A stretch of 5,536 bases of DNA from CAZRVH01 sp964608325 (GCA_964608325.1 CAZSMX010000032.1:1-5536); one strand, 5' to 3'. Numbered from the stretch's first letter, positions 1 through 4,981 are shown. A program made the numbers and translations. The notes: generated by a model from the sequence alone, not told the origin.

Positions 1-188
1 TTTGCACGGGAGAACGACCCGTCGTCGTTTTGGTAGTACATGTTTTCCTTGCTTGCTTCCCCGGAAATAACCATGCCCATCCGACGGCGTGTCGCGATTT
101 GGATAGCATTAAGGAATTCAAACCGAGGTGGTTCGCTTCCCTCGCGTACGGATACTTTCCAATGGGGGAGTTTGGGTGCGTTTGACAT
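1..188 (-). CDS. Unknown protein, N-terminal part only (cut by window edge)
   Basis: Reading the minus strand from the ATG at 188-186 gives an uninterrupted frame of 62 codons plus two bases that runs off the left edge. The protein begins MSNAPKLPHWKVSVREG and continues with a basic stretch (IATRRRMGM) and a tyrosine/asparagine/aspartate-rich patch (MYYQNDDG). There is no signal peptide or membrane helix in the visible part, so the product is probably cytoplasmic. I do not recognise the family. The start is supported by an excellent extended -10 element (TGCTATACT) exactly six bases upstream, which places the expected transcription start on the ATG itself. It follows the 99-residue membrane protein gene on the same strand after a 42-bp gap and has its own promoter. 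Confidence 0.6.
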   Translation of the reverse strand, partial: MSNAPKLPHWKVSVREGSEPPRFEFLNAIQIATRRRMGMVISGEASKENMYYQNDDGSFSRA

Positions 189-194
189 CCCCTT

Positions 195-203
195 AGTATA
201 GCA
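195..203 (-). promoter_or_regulatory. Extended -10 promoter of the left-edge gene
   Basis: On the minus strand this reads TGC-TATACT, a TGn extended -10 with five of six matches to TATAAT. Six bases (AAGGGG) separate it from the ATG at 188, so a start seven bases downstream falls on the ATG. The -35 position at 17-bp spacing reads TTCCGG, a poor match, which an extended -10 can compensate. AAGGGG abuts the ATG and is too close to act as a ribosome-binding site. Confidence 0.6.
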
Positions 204-230
204 GATTCCTCCGTTTTCCGGAACCGGTTT

Positions 231-530
231 TTACGTGAACGACTGCTGCGACAGCCAGAACCAGAATCCGCCGAAAACAAGGGCGGGGATGGCGCTCACC
301 AGGAGTCCTTTCCAGTATTCGTCCTTTCGGATGATCTTGATGCTCATGATAAGCGAGACGAGTGGCAGGAGGATACTGACCCCGATGACGGTTCCCGAGA
401 AGGCGAATGCCTGCCATGAATAACCGGAATCGAAGGCCATGAGTGACAGCATGCTGACCGTCATGTAGGGCAGAACCGTGATGAGGACGAGGAGAATGGC
501 CAGGATGAGGAAGATGGTGCGCTTGTTCAT
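231..530 (-). CDS. Small membrane protein with three predicted helices, unknown function
   Basis: The gene encodes 99 residues, starting at ATG 530-528 and ending in TAA at 233-231. Hydrophobic segments lie at about residues 5-25, 44-65 and 75-95. A basic/charged loop (KIIRKDEYWK, about 65-74) separates helices 2 and 3. The protein is basic at its N-terminus (MNKR), and a Trp/Phe-rich stretch (FGGFWFWL) sits in the last helix. It is most likely an integral inner-membrane protein. I do not recognise a family, and small three-helix proteins of this kind are common and poorly characterised. The start is supported by a TATCAT -10-like hexamer six bases upstream. It is transcribed divergently from the TatD-family gene across a 38-bp gap and lies upstream of, but is not obviously co-transcribed with, the left-edge gene. 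Confidence 0.75.
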   Translation of the reverse strand: MNKRTIFLILAILLVLITVLPYMTVSMLSLMAFDSGYSWQAFAFSGTVIGVSILLPLVSLIMSIKIIRKDEYWKGLLVSAIPALVFGGFWFWLSQQSFT

Positions 531-536
531 GGCTGG

Positions 537-542
537 ATGATA
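537..542 (-). promoter_or_regulatory. -10 element of the three-helix membrane protein gene
   Basis: The minus strand reads TATCAT, then six bases (CCAGCC), then the ATG at 530. No Shine-Dalgarno sequence is present, so a leaderless transcript is expected. No convincing -35 element is seen at 16-18 bp. It is divergent to, and only 14 bp from, the -10 of the TatD-family gene. Confidence 0.45.
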
Positions 543-556
543 ACCGAAAAACGCCG

Positions 557-562
557 TATGCT
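557..562 (+). promoter_or_regulatory. -10 element of the TatD-family gene
   Basis: TATGCT is followed by six bases (CTACCC) and then the GTG start at 569. There is no Shine-Dalgarno sequence in the gap. The spacing matches that of the two minus-strand genes to the left and supports both the GTG as the true start and a leaderless transcript. The -35 region would overlap the start of the divergent gene. Confidence 0.45.
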
Positions 563-568
563 CTACCC

Positions 569-1330
569 GTGATCGACAGCCACTGTCATTTGGCGGACCC
601 GAAATTTTCCCCTGACTTGCAGGAGGTGATTTGGCGTGCGAAAGACGCGGGTGTAACGACCATGATCGCCATCGCGGATTCCCTGGTGGAAGCCAAGAGG
701 TGCATTTCCATCACCGAACAACACGAGGGAATCTACTGCACCGTGGGCGTGCATCCGCACAATGCCAAGGAGTGGCGCGGCGGCAACGACGTGGAGCAGT
801 TCAAGCGCCTGCTGCGTTCCAGTCCCGCGGTGAAAGCGGTGGGGGAGATCGGGCTTGATTACCACTACATGAACTCGCCCATGGACATGCAGCAGCATGT
901 GTTCCGCGAACAGCTCCTGATCGCGAAGGAGTACGGCCTGCCGGTGGTCGTCCATTGCCGCGAGGCGATCGCCGACGTGCGCGCCATCGTCGACGAATTG
1001 CGACCCGAGAAGCTCGTGCTCCATTGCTGCACCGAGAATTGGGAAGACGTGAAGCCGCTGGTCGACAGGGGATACATGCTGTCCTTTACGGGTATCGCCA
1101 CCTATCCGTCCTCGGATGCCATCCGCATGACCATCCGCGAATGCCCGCTGGAACAGATGATGATAGAAACCGACGCTCCGTATCTCGCTCCCGTGCCGCA
1201 CCGCGGCAAGCGCAACGAGCCGGCGTTCGTTCGTGAAGTTGCAAAGGTCGTCGCTGGCATCAAAGGAAAAAGCATCGAGGAGATCGACGCAATTACGACG
1301 GCGAATGCGGTGGCGTTTTTCGGGTTGTAA
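569..1330 (+). CDS. TatD-family metal-dependent hydrolase (putative DNase)
   Basis: The gene encodes 253 residues, a normal length for the family, from a GTG start to TAA. TatD proteins are cytoplasmic TIM-barrel metallo-hydrolases; some have 3'-5' exonuclease activity on DNA, and others are D-aminoacyl-tRNA deacylases or of unknown specificity. All expected metal ligands are visible: H5 and H7 in DSHCHL, E93 in GEIGLDY, H129 in VVHC, H152 in LHCC, and D202 in IETDAPYLAP. The signature GVHPHN (60-65) and the late RGKRNEP motif (212-218) are also present, so the enzyme should be active. The GTG start puts the HxH motif right at the N-terminus, as usual in TatD. It stands alone on the plus strand, facing the tRNA-Arg gene. 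The exact substrate cannot be told from sequence. Confidence 0.95.
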   Translation: MIDSHCHLADPKFSPDLQEVIWRAKDAGVTTMIAIADSLVEAKRCISITEQHEGIYCTVGVHPHNAKEWRGGNDVEQFKRLLRSSPAVKAVGEIGLDYHYMNSPMDMQQHVFREQLLIAKEYGLPVVVHCREAIADVRAIVDELRPEKLVLHCCTENWEDVKPLVDRGYMLSFTGIATYPSSDAIRMTIRECPLEQMMIETDAPYLAPVPHRGKRNEPAFVREVAKVVAGIKGKSIEEIDAITTANAVAFFGL

Positions 1331-1344
1331 GATGGTATCCCCGA

Positions 1345-1372
1345 CCCGCCTACGTTTGCGAACTATGGCGGG
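1345..1372. terminator. Weak hairpin between convergent TatD-family and tRNA-Arg genes
   Basis: CCCGCC (1345-1350) pairs with GGCGGG (1367-1372) around a 16-base loop. An alternative pairing is CCTAC (1349-1353) with GTAGG (1376-1380). It lies just after the TatD-family stop and beyond the 3' end of the oppositely oriented tRNA, the right place for a shared terminator. There is no T-tract on either strand, so the call is tentative. Confidence 0.25.
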
Positions 1373-1393
1373 CAGGTAGGAATTGAATTTTTA

Positions 1394-1470
1394 TGGTGCG
1401 GTTGGCGGGATTCAAACCCACGACCTCTTCCTTCGGAGGGAAGCGCTCTATTCAGCTGAGCTACAACCGC
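1394..1470 (-). tRNA. tRNA-Arg, anticodon CCG
   Basis: The minus strand folds into a complete cloverleaf. The acceptor GCGGTTG pairs with CAACCGC, the D-stem GCTC with GAGC, and the anticodon stem CTTCC with GGAAG around loop CTCCGAA. A five-base variable loop (AGGTC) is followed by the T-arm GTGGG/CCCGC with loop TTTGAAT. Anticodon CCG reads the arginine codon CGG. The discriminator is A, and CCA is encoded in the DNA (1396-1394), so no CCA addition is needed for maturation. Without CCA the molecule is 74 bases. I could not identify a convincing promoter upstream. It converges on the TatD-family gene. Confidence 0.97.
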
Positions 1471-1494
1471 AGGTCTATCCGTCCTGTCGGCCGT

Positions 1495-1513
1495 AGCCCT
1501 CGGGGCGAAGGCT
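1495..1513 (-). terminator. Possible terminator hairpin of the YkvA-family gene
   Basis: AGCC (1495-1498) pairs with GGCT (1510-1513). After one mismatch, TCG (1500-1502) pairs with CGA (1506-1508) around a three-base loop. It sits 30 bases past the stop of the minus-strand YkvA-family gene and before the tRNA. It lacks a T-tract, so it could equally be a processing or insulating structure. Confidence 0.25.
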
Positions 1514-1542
1514 GATAACCTACGGGGACGATGTGCGGCATT

Positions 1543-1806
1543 CTAGCGTGTACCTTCCGCGTTCCCATGTGTTTTTTTATTTGCACGGAGCTCCTCCCGC
1601 ACGCGCCGCGTTTTCCACCAGAAGTATGCGACGGCGATGATGATCACGGTGAGGTCGTCCATTTCCCCGACGATGGGGAGCAGGTCCGGAATGAGATCGA
1701 TAGGGAAGATACCGTAGAGCACGCTCGCTCCCAGCAGGGATTTTGCGGAAAGGGGAGTTTTTTTGTGGAATACGGTGGCGACAAGGAAGGTGAGCATGCG
1801 GAGCAT
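1543..1806 (-). CDS. YkvA-family (DUF1232) small membrane protein
   Basis: The gene encodes 87 residues. The family signature is clear: YGIFPIDLIPDLLP (31-44) followed by GEMDDLTV (47-54), matching the DLIPD...G..DD pattern of YkvA/DUF1232 proteins. A hydrophobic N-terminus (about 4-13) and a main helix (about 51-64, ending YFWWK) bracket this motif. A basic tail (KTRRVREELRANKK) probably faces the cytoplasm. The family's function is not established; members are small membrane-associated proteins. Two starts are possible: ATG at 1806, preceded by GACAAT at the six-base spacing seen elsewhere here, or ATG at 1797 (codon 4), ten bases after TACAAT. I chose 1806 because a TTGCGT -35 supports GACAAT. 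It is divergent from the DUF4015 gene. Confidence 0.85.
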   Translation of the reverse strand: MLRMLTFLVATVFHKKTPLSAKSLLGASVLYGIFPIDLIPDLLPIVGEMDDLTVIIIAVAYFWWKTRRVREELRANKKTHGNAEGTR

Positions 1807-1807
1807 G

Positions 1808-1840
1808 ATTGTATTGTCCCGTTTCTCCCAAAAGACGCAA
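1808..1840 (-). promoter_or_regulatory. Promoter of the YkvA-family gene
   Basis: On the minus strand TTGCGT (1840-1835), a 16-bp spacer and GACAAT (1818-1813) precede the ATG at 1806 by six bases. An overlapping TACAAT (1813-1808) is a better hexamer but would leave only one base before ATG 1806, and so would favour ATG 1797. No Shine-Dalgarno sequence is present for either start. Confidence 0.4.
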
Positions 1841-1915
1841 TGAAGAGAGTGTCTTATTTGTAATTCTGGCCTTTATGACGCTATTCCTTGATATATTGAC
1901 TAAATAGTAAATATG

Positions 1916-1943
1916 TTGCAATTTAATCAAAAATGGGTACGAT
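1916..1943 (+). promoter_or_regulatory. Promoter of the DUF4015 gene
   Basis: TTGCAA (1916-1921) and TACGAT (1938-1943) are separated by 16 bp in an AT-rich stretch. The ATG at 1952 follows eight bases later with no Shine-Dalgarno sequence, so the leader would be zero to two bases. A nearby TTGACT (1896-1901) is a better -35 but has no -10 at workable spacing. The surrounding 145-bp gap (1807-1951) also carries the divergent YkvA-family promoter. Confidence 0.45.
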
Positions 1944-1951
1944 AGATCCCC

Positions 1952-3214
1952 ATGTCTTTTGCCTCCCCGATCTACGGCCCGATTTGGAATCCTCTGACCG
2001 AAATGCGATTGGATACGCGCGGCACGCGCAAATTCCATGCCGCATACCCCTTCGTATTGCATGGCTCCGTGGGGGCCTTGTCCCTTATGTTGCTGATGGC
2101 GGCTTCCGCAGCGGCAGATATCGTGACCCCGGCGCCCGCCGGAGCAGTTCCCGTGCAGCGCCAAAGCGAAACATCATCCGCTTTCCCGGGTGCCATCATT
2201 CCGTTGCCGGCCAGTACGTTCGTTTCGGAACCGCCGCCCTCGAACAGGGGTATTTTCCTCACGGCCTACAGTATCAAGAACGAATCGTTCCGCCAGAAAA
2301 CGGTCGACCGCCTGAAGGAAAGCGGGGGAGACATCATCATCTTCGACGTGAAGGGTTCCGCCGTGCACTTCGATGCGCAGAACATGCCCATTGCCGACAA
2401 GCTGGGCCTCCACAAGCCGCAGTACGAACTGCAGGAGGTGTTGGACTTCCTGAAGGAGAACGATATCCGTGCCATCGCGCGCTTCATCGCCATCAAGGAC
2501 CAAAGCCTCGCGAAAGCGCGCCCGGACACGCAGTTGGAAAATCCGCAGACCGGGAACACGCTCTCGCCGGGATACGTCGATCCGTCCGACCCGACGGTGC
2601 TGGAGTACAACGGTGAAGTAATCTGCGCGCTTGCGGCCGCCGGTGTCGAAGAAATCAACCTGGACTACATCCGCTACCGCACCGAGGCCGCAGGGTCGCT
2701 CAGCGTGTTCACGAAAGAAGAGAAGGTCGACAGGATCCTGACGTTCGTGAAAAACGCCCGCGAGGCGATCGACCGTTGCGGACCCAAGACGAAACTGGGC
2801 ATCAGCACGTTCTCCGTCCTCGGATGGGATCATGATGCCAACGTGAACGGCATCGGGCAGGACATTCGCCAGCTGGCACCCCTCGTCGACGTGATCTCCC
2901 CCATGGCCTACAATGCCAACTTTTCGCTGGAGAACCCGAACTGGGCCGCTCCCGCGGGACACAAGGGCGGACGCTGGCACTGGCTCGTGTACCGCACCTT
3001 GGTCGGATACAAGGAATTGATCGGCGAGGAGAATGCCTACAAGCTCCGTCCGTGGTTGCAGGGGTGGGGAGTGACATCCGCGGACATGACGAAGCAGATG
3101 CAGGCCGTGTACGACGCGGGAGCTTGCGGATTCTTCGTGTGGAACGCAGGCAACGAGTACCTGCCCTCCTACGCGGCCATGAAGAACGTGGAGGTGCCGG
3201 CGCATTGCCGCTGA
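1952..3214 (+). CDS. Exported DUF4015-type putative glycoside hydrolase
   Basis: The gene encodes 420 residues and ends in tandem stops (TGA TAA). After a 36-residue charged N-terminus comes one hydrophobic segment (about 37-55) ending in AASAAAD, a plausible signal-peptidase site or a membrane anchor. A Pro/Ala/Ser-rich linker (57-97) follows. The catalytic-type domain runs from about 99 to 410 and matches the DUF4015 TIM-barrel pattern: RGIFLTAYS (99-107), IIIFDVKG (128-135), EEINLDYIRYR (233-243), ISPMAYN (315-321) and LRPWLQGW (365-372). The acidic residues D132 and D238 are in the conserved strand-end positions. Families of this fold act on polysaccharides, but the substrate is unknown; cell-wall or exopolysaccharide remodelling is inference. 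ATG 2003 (codon 18) is an alternative start, but only 1952 has a promoter at the local spacing. Confidence 0.9.
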   Translation: MSFASPIYGPIWNPLTEMRLDTRGTRKFHAAYPFVLHGSVGALSLMLLMAASAAADIVTPAPAGAVPVQRQSETSSAFPGAIIPLPASTFVSEPPPSNRGIFLTAYSIKNESFRQKTVDRLKESGGDIIIFDVKGSAVHFDAQNMPIADKLGLHKPQYELQEVLDFLKENDIRAIARFIAIKDQSLAKARPDTQLENPQTGNTLSPGYVDPSDPTVLEYNGEVICALAAAGVEEINLDYIRYRTEAAGSLSVFTKEEKVDRILTFVKNAREAIDRCGPKTKLGISTFSVLGWDHDANVNGIGQDIRQLAPLVDVISPMAYNANFSLENPNWAAPAGHKGGRWHWLVYRTLVGYKELIGEENAYKLRPWLQGWGVTSADMTKQMQAVYDAGACGFFVWNAGNEYLPSYAAMKNVEVPAHCR

Positions 3215-3215
3215 T

Positions 3216-3244
3216 AAAACGAACCCCTCGCCGTAGCGAGGGGT
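3216..3244 (-). terminator. Terminator between convergent genes
   Basis: A perfect nine-base-pair stem (3223-3231 with 3236-3244, ACCCCTCGC/GCGAGGGGT) has a four-base loop CGTA. On the minus strand it is followed by TCGTTTTAT, giving an oligo-U run that suits termination of the 55-codon gene. It begins eight bases after the DUF4015 TGA. On the plus strand there is no T-tract, so it may act in that direction only weakly or through RNA stability. Confidence 0.75.
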
Positions 3245-3266
3245 CATGTGCGGGAACCGAGATTCC

Positions 3267-3434
3267 CTACTTGCCTTTGTTTTGACTGATCTCCTTCTTG
3301 CCAGCTTGCACGCCGGCGTTGTAGGCGCTGGAGGATCCGGAGAAGCCTGAATCCTGGGCGGTTTTCAAAGGGGTTCCTGCGGACGCACTCGTTTGGGCGG
3401 CTCTTTTTCCTGCCTCGAAGGCGCTCGACGACAT
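3267..3434 (-). CDS. Small 55-residue protein with a repeated SSSA-aromatic-AG motif
   Basis: The gene encodes 55 residues, from ATG 3434-3432 to TAG at 3269-3267. I do not recognise it. The composition is rich in Ser, Ala, Gly and Lys, with no hydrophobic helix, signal peptide or cysteine, so it should be soluble and perhaps partly disordered. The motif SSSA-F/Y-x-AG occurs twice, at residues 2-9 and 34-41, each followed by a basic stretch (KRA; then VQAGKK). The C-terminus is lysine-rich (KKEISQNKGK). A longer frame opening at TTG 3515 is less likely, because ATG 3434 has a good GGGAG eight bases upstream. A hairpin with a U-run follows the stop. A real gene is supported by start signal, terminator and internal repeat together; the function is unknown. 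Confidence 0.6.
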   Translation of the reverse strand: MSSSAFEAGKRAAQTSASAGTPLKTAQDSGFSGSSSAYNAGVQAGKKEISQNKGK

Positions 3435-3442
3435 GTGCGTAT

Positions 3443-3447
3443 CTCCC
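3443..3447 (-). promoter_or_regulatory. Shine-Dalgarno sequence of the 55-codon gene
   Basis: The minus strand reads GGGAG, then eight bases, then ATG at 3434. It decides the start of the small gene and is the only clear Shine-Dalgarno sequence before any gene in the window. A TGTAAT -10-like hexamer (3458-3453) lies 18 bases before the ATG, which would give a leader of about a dozen bases. Confidence 0.55.
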
Positions 3448-3462
3448 AAAAAATTACAAGAC

Positions 3463-3480
3463 TCAGTGGACGCCCACTGA
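3463..3480. repeat. Inverted repeat upstream of the 55-codon gene
   Basis: TCAGTGG (3463-3469) and CCACTGA (3474-3480) form a perfect seven-base-pair inverted repeat around ACGC. It lies just upstream of the TGTAAT hexamer, where a -35 element would be expected, so it could be an operator. If transcription starts further upstream it would be an RNA hairpin in the leader. No binding protein can be named. Confidence 0.4.
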
Positions 3481-3540
3481 CGGGGGCAGGGTAGCTTGTC
3501 TGATTGTAATATCAAATCTATCGAAGCTTTTTCAGGGGTT

Positions 3541-3731
3541 GCACAACGGAATCGATATCCCTAGGATACCTGGGCTTTTACGCAATAGATCCTTTTTCAG
3601 TCATTCCAAGCGGATATAGCTCAATTGGCCCAGGCATCGCTTGCGATGCCGTAATGCACAACCGTCGCCAACGACGCGATACCCGAAAGATCCTTCATCA
3701 TCACCAAATAAGCGGATATAGCTCAATTGGC
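3541..3731 (+). repeat. Diverged tandem duplication covering the tRNA-Gly upstream region and 5' half
   Basis: Short blocks recur in the same order in two successive segments: GCACAAC (3541-3547 and 3656-3662), GATACC (3565-3570 and 3678-3683), AGATCCTT (3587-3594 and 3688-3695), and a perfect 22-base block beginning AAGCGGATATAGC (3608-3629 and 3710-3731). The offsets are 115, 113, 101 and 102 bases, fitting an old tandem duplication with small indels. Only the 22-base block is strong on its own; the shorter blocks could partly be chance. The stretch 3435-3711 otherwise holds no convincing gene. Confidence 0.5.
3610..3650 (+). pseudogene. Truncated tRNA-Gly remnant (5' half only)
   Basis: The first 20 bases (3610-3629) are identical to the acceptor strand, D-stem and D-loop of the intact tRNA-Gly 102 bases downstream. 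Identity then breaks down. The second D-stem strand is lost, and instead of an anticodon arm there is a perfect hairpin GGCATCGC-TT-GCGATGCC (3633-3650) that resembles a shortened version of the TCGCC-TTGCC arm. No T-arm or 3' acceptor strand follows, so it cannot be a working tRNA. It is most likely a decayed tandem copy. A functional tRNA-mimic leader or an integration scar is possible but unsupported. Confidence 0.6.
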
Positions 3732-3788
3732 TAGAGCGTCGCCTTGCCAAGGCGAAGGTTGCGGGTTCGAGTCCCGTTATCCGCTCCA
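3712..3788 (+). tRNA. tRNA-Gly, anticodon GCC
   Basis: A complete cloverleaf is present. The acceptor GCGGATA pairs with TATCCGC, the D-stem GCTC with GAGC, and the anticodon stem TCGCC with GGCGA around loop TTGCCAA. The variable loop is AGGTT. The T-arm GCGGG/CCCGT (one G-T pair) has loop TTCGAGT. Anticodon GCC reads GGC and GGU. The discriminator is T, as is usual for bacterial tRNA-Gly, and CCA is encoded (3786-3788). The 5' half is duplicated upstream. No clear promoter is visible just before it. No hairpin terminator follows in the 116 bases before the pilin-like operon. Confidence 0.97.
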
Positions 3789-3885
3789 TTTCGACGTATG
3801 CGGATACTTTCTGAATAATAGCCTTTCATTCCCCAATCTGAGCCGTTTTTTGGCATTCCTAGGGCTGGTGAAAAGGCGTGTTTTC

Positions 3886-3894
3886 TGCTATAAT
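3886..3894 (+). promoter_or_regulatory. Extended consensus -10 promoter of the pilin-like operon
   Basis: TGC-TATAAT is a perfect -10 hexamer with a TGn extension, the strongest promoter signal in the window. The ATG at 3905 follows ten bases later (TATTTGATTT, no Shine-Dalgarno), so the leader would be about three bases or none. At 17-bp spacing the -35 reads TGGTGA, which is weak. TTGGCA at 3850-3855 is too far away (33 bp) to serve. Confidence 0.7.
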
Positions 3895-3904
3895 TATTTG
3901 ATTT

Positions 3905-4396
3905 ATGAATACCCATATTTTCCGCTCCAAAAAGACATCCTTGCTTGCCGTTTTCGCCTTTATGGGAATCCTTTCTATGCAGGCGGGGGTCGTGCTTGCG
4001 GAGGATTCGTTGAGGCACATTCCGGAGTCCGCGCAGAGATATCAGAATGCGGGAACAGGAAACAAAGGCGAAGGCACACCGTTGAAGATCGACAAGAAAA
4101 CCGAAACGGATCTTCTGCTGTTGCAACCGCTGGATGATTCAACCAAAAAACTCGATGCGAAGCCGGGCATCCAGATTTTCTTCGATTACTTCAACCTTAG
4201 CTGGCCGTGGGTGCTGGGCGTGTGCGCCGGGCTCGCGGTCCTTCAGGCCATGATCGGCGGCATGCAGATGATGATGTCCGTGGGCGGAAGCCATGAACTG
4301 GGCAAGGAACGCATGACGTGGGCGATCGCCGGACTGCTGATCATCGCGCTCTCCGGAATGATCCTCACCACGATCAACCCCCTCTTCTACTCGTAA
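3905..4396 (+). CDS. VirB2/TrbC-like pilin subunit with an extra N-terminal domain
   Basis: The gene encodes 163 residues. A basic start (RSKK) and hydrophobic stretch (about 11-32) ending VVLAED form a good signal peptide, with likely cleavage after A32. About 65 mostly polar, Lys/Asp/Thr-rich residues follow. Two membrane helices (about 100-125 and 138-158) are joined by a short loop, GGSHELGKERMT. That two-helix hairpin with a small charged loop is the VirB2/TrbC pilin topology of type IV secretion and conjugation systems; the match is by topology and motif, not a database hit. The soluble N-terminal region is longer than in typical VirB2 proteins. It is first in a three-gene operon, and its TAA overlaps the next ATG by one base. 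A general small membrane protein is the main alternative. Confidence 0.7.
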   Translation: MNTHIFRSKKTSLLAVFAFMGILSMQAGVVLAEDSLRHIPESAQRYQNAGTGNKGEGTPLKIDKKTETDLLLLQPLDDSTKKLDAKPGIQIFFDYFNLSWPWVLGVCAGLAVLQAMIGGMQMMMSVGGSHELGKERMTWAIAGLLIIALSGMILTTINPLFYS

Positions 4397-4980
4397 TGGA
4401 ACTGATGCATTTCATCGCCGGCCTGATGGTGGAAAAGGCGTACGCCATCGCGACGTTGCCTATCCAGTGCCAGGGTTTGGTGGGATGCGGGGGCCAGGCG
4501 TCCAACCTGTTCCTCAATGGCATTCCCAGGGTGGCGTTGTTCATCCTGCAGGTCGCTGCGGGTATCTCGGTGCTGTCCATCATCTGGGCCGGATTCCAAA
4601 TGGTCCTGAGCTGGGGTGACACGGGAAAGATCGGCCAGGCCAAGAATGCCATCCTGTTCTCGCTTCTCGGCCTGGGGCTTTCCGTGATGTCGCAGTTCAT
4701 TATTTCGTCCGTGGTGTCCGAGCTCCCGTCCATTCCGGACAATTCGAATACCATCCATTTGGACATCATGTACGCGATTGGGCGCTACCTGCGCAACATC
4801 CTGAACGCCGCCATGGCCCTTGCCATCGTAGCCGGCGCCGTCCGTATGGTCCTGGCCCAGGGCAAACAGGACGAATTCGCAAAAGGCCGCATGGCCGTTG
4901 TCTGGGCGATCATCGGTGCCCTCGTGGTCAACTTCGCGGCTGCCATCGCTTCCATCGCTTCCGGCCTCCTCGGCGTCTGA
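4396..4980 (+). CDS. Tandem VirB2-like protein with two pilin-type hairpins
   Basis: The gene encodes 194 residues from the ATG in TAATG, sharing one base with the upstream stop, so translation is probably coupled. No Shine-Dalgarno sequence is present. After a weakly hydrophobic N-terminus (about 4-20) comes C25-x5-C31, then two VirB2-like hairpins in a row. Hairpin A spans about 45-107, with loop SWGDTGKIGQAKNA; hairpin B spans about 130-192, with loop AQGKQDEFAKGRMA. Aligned at FQMVLSWG and VRMVLAQG, they share G-x(n)-QAK/AKG spacing and a following small-residue-rich helix, which points to internal duplication. This predicts four membrane helices, twice a normal pilin. It may be a structural membrane subunit rather than a pilin. 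The frame is also open upstream to ATG 4318, but that start lies inside gene 1 and is unlikely. Confidence 0.7.
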   Translation: MELMHFIAGLMVEKAYAIATLPIQCQGLVGCGGQASNLFLNGIPRVALFILQVAAGISVLSIIWAGFQMVLSWGDTGKIGQAKNAILFSLLGLGLSVMSQFIISSVVSELPSIPDNSNTIHLDIMYAIGRYLRNILNAAMALAIVAGAVRMVLAQGKQDEFAKGRMAVVWAIIGALVVNFAAAIASIASGLLGV

Positions 4981-4981
4981 T

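Noticed and set aside
563..1201. A 212-codon open frame on the minus strand
   Set aside because: It is antisense to the TatD-family gene, whose metal ligands are all intact. The His/Arg-rich antisense product is typical of a shadow frame.
1577..2164. A 195-codon minus-strand frame spanning the YkvA-family/DUF4015 intergenic region
   Set aside because: It overlaps the well-supported YkvA-family gene in another frame and crosses two promoter regions. The translation has no recognisable motif.
2174..3247. A 357-codon open frame on the minus strand
   Set aside because: It is a shadow of the DUF4015 gene in GC-rich sequence. The plus-strand reading has recognisable conserved motifs, and the minus-strand reading has none.
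3435..3515. N-terminal extension of the 55-residue protein to a TTG at 3515
   Set aside because: The ATG at 3434 has a Shine-Dalgarno sequence at proper spacing. The extension has no such signal, and its residues are unlike the rest of the protein.
3608..3731. 22-base direct repeats as attachment sites of an integrated element
   Set aside because: Only about 100 bp lie between them and no integrase is present. The repeated part is the tRNA 5' half rather than the 3' end that is usual for such sites, so a decayed duplication is simpler.
3541..3731. CRISPR-like repeat structure
   Set aside because: There are only two copies of the repeat, it is tRNA-derived, and there are no cas genes.
3850..3855. 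TTGGCA as the -35 element of the pilin-like operon
   Set aside because: It is 33 bp from the TATAAT hexamer, far outside the usual 16-19 bp.
3601..4137. Open frames across the tRNA-Gly gene on both strands (3601-3789 minus, 3731-4126 minus, 3727-4137 plus)
   Set aside because: They run through an intact tRNA and its remnant and contain the familiar spurious peptide read antisense to tRNAs (NGTRTRNLRLGKATL type). They have no start signals.
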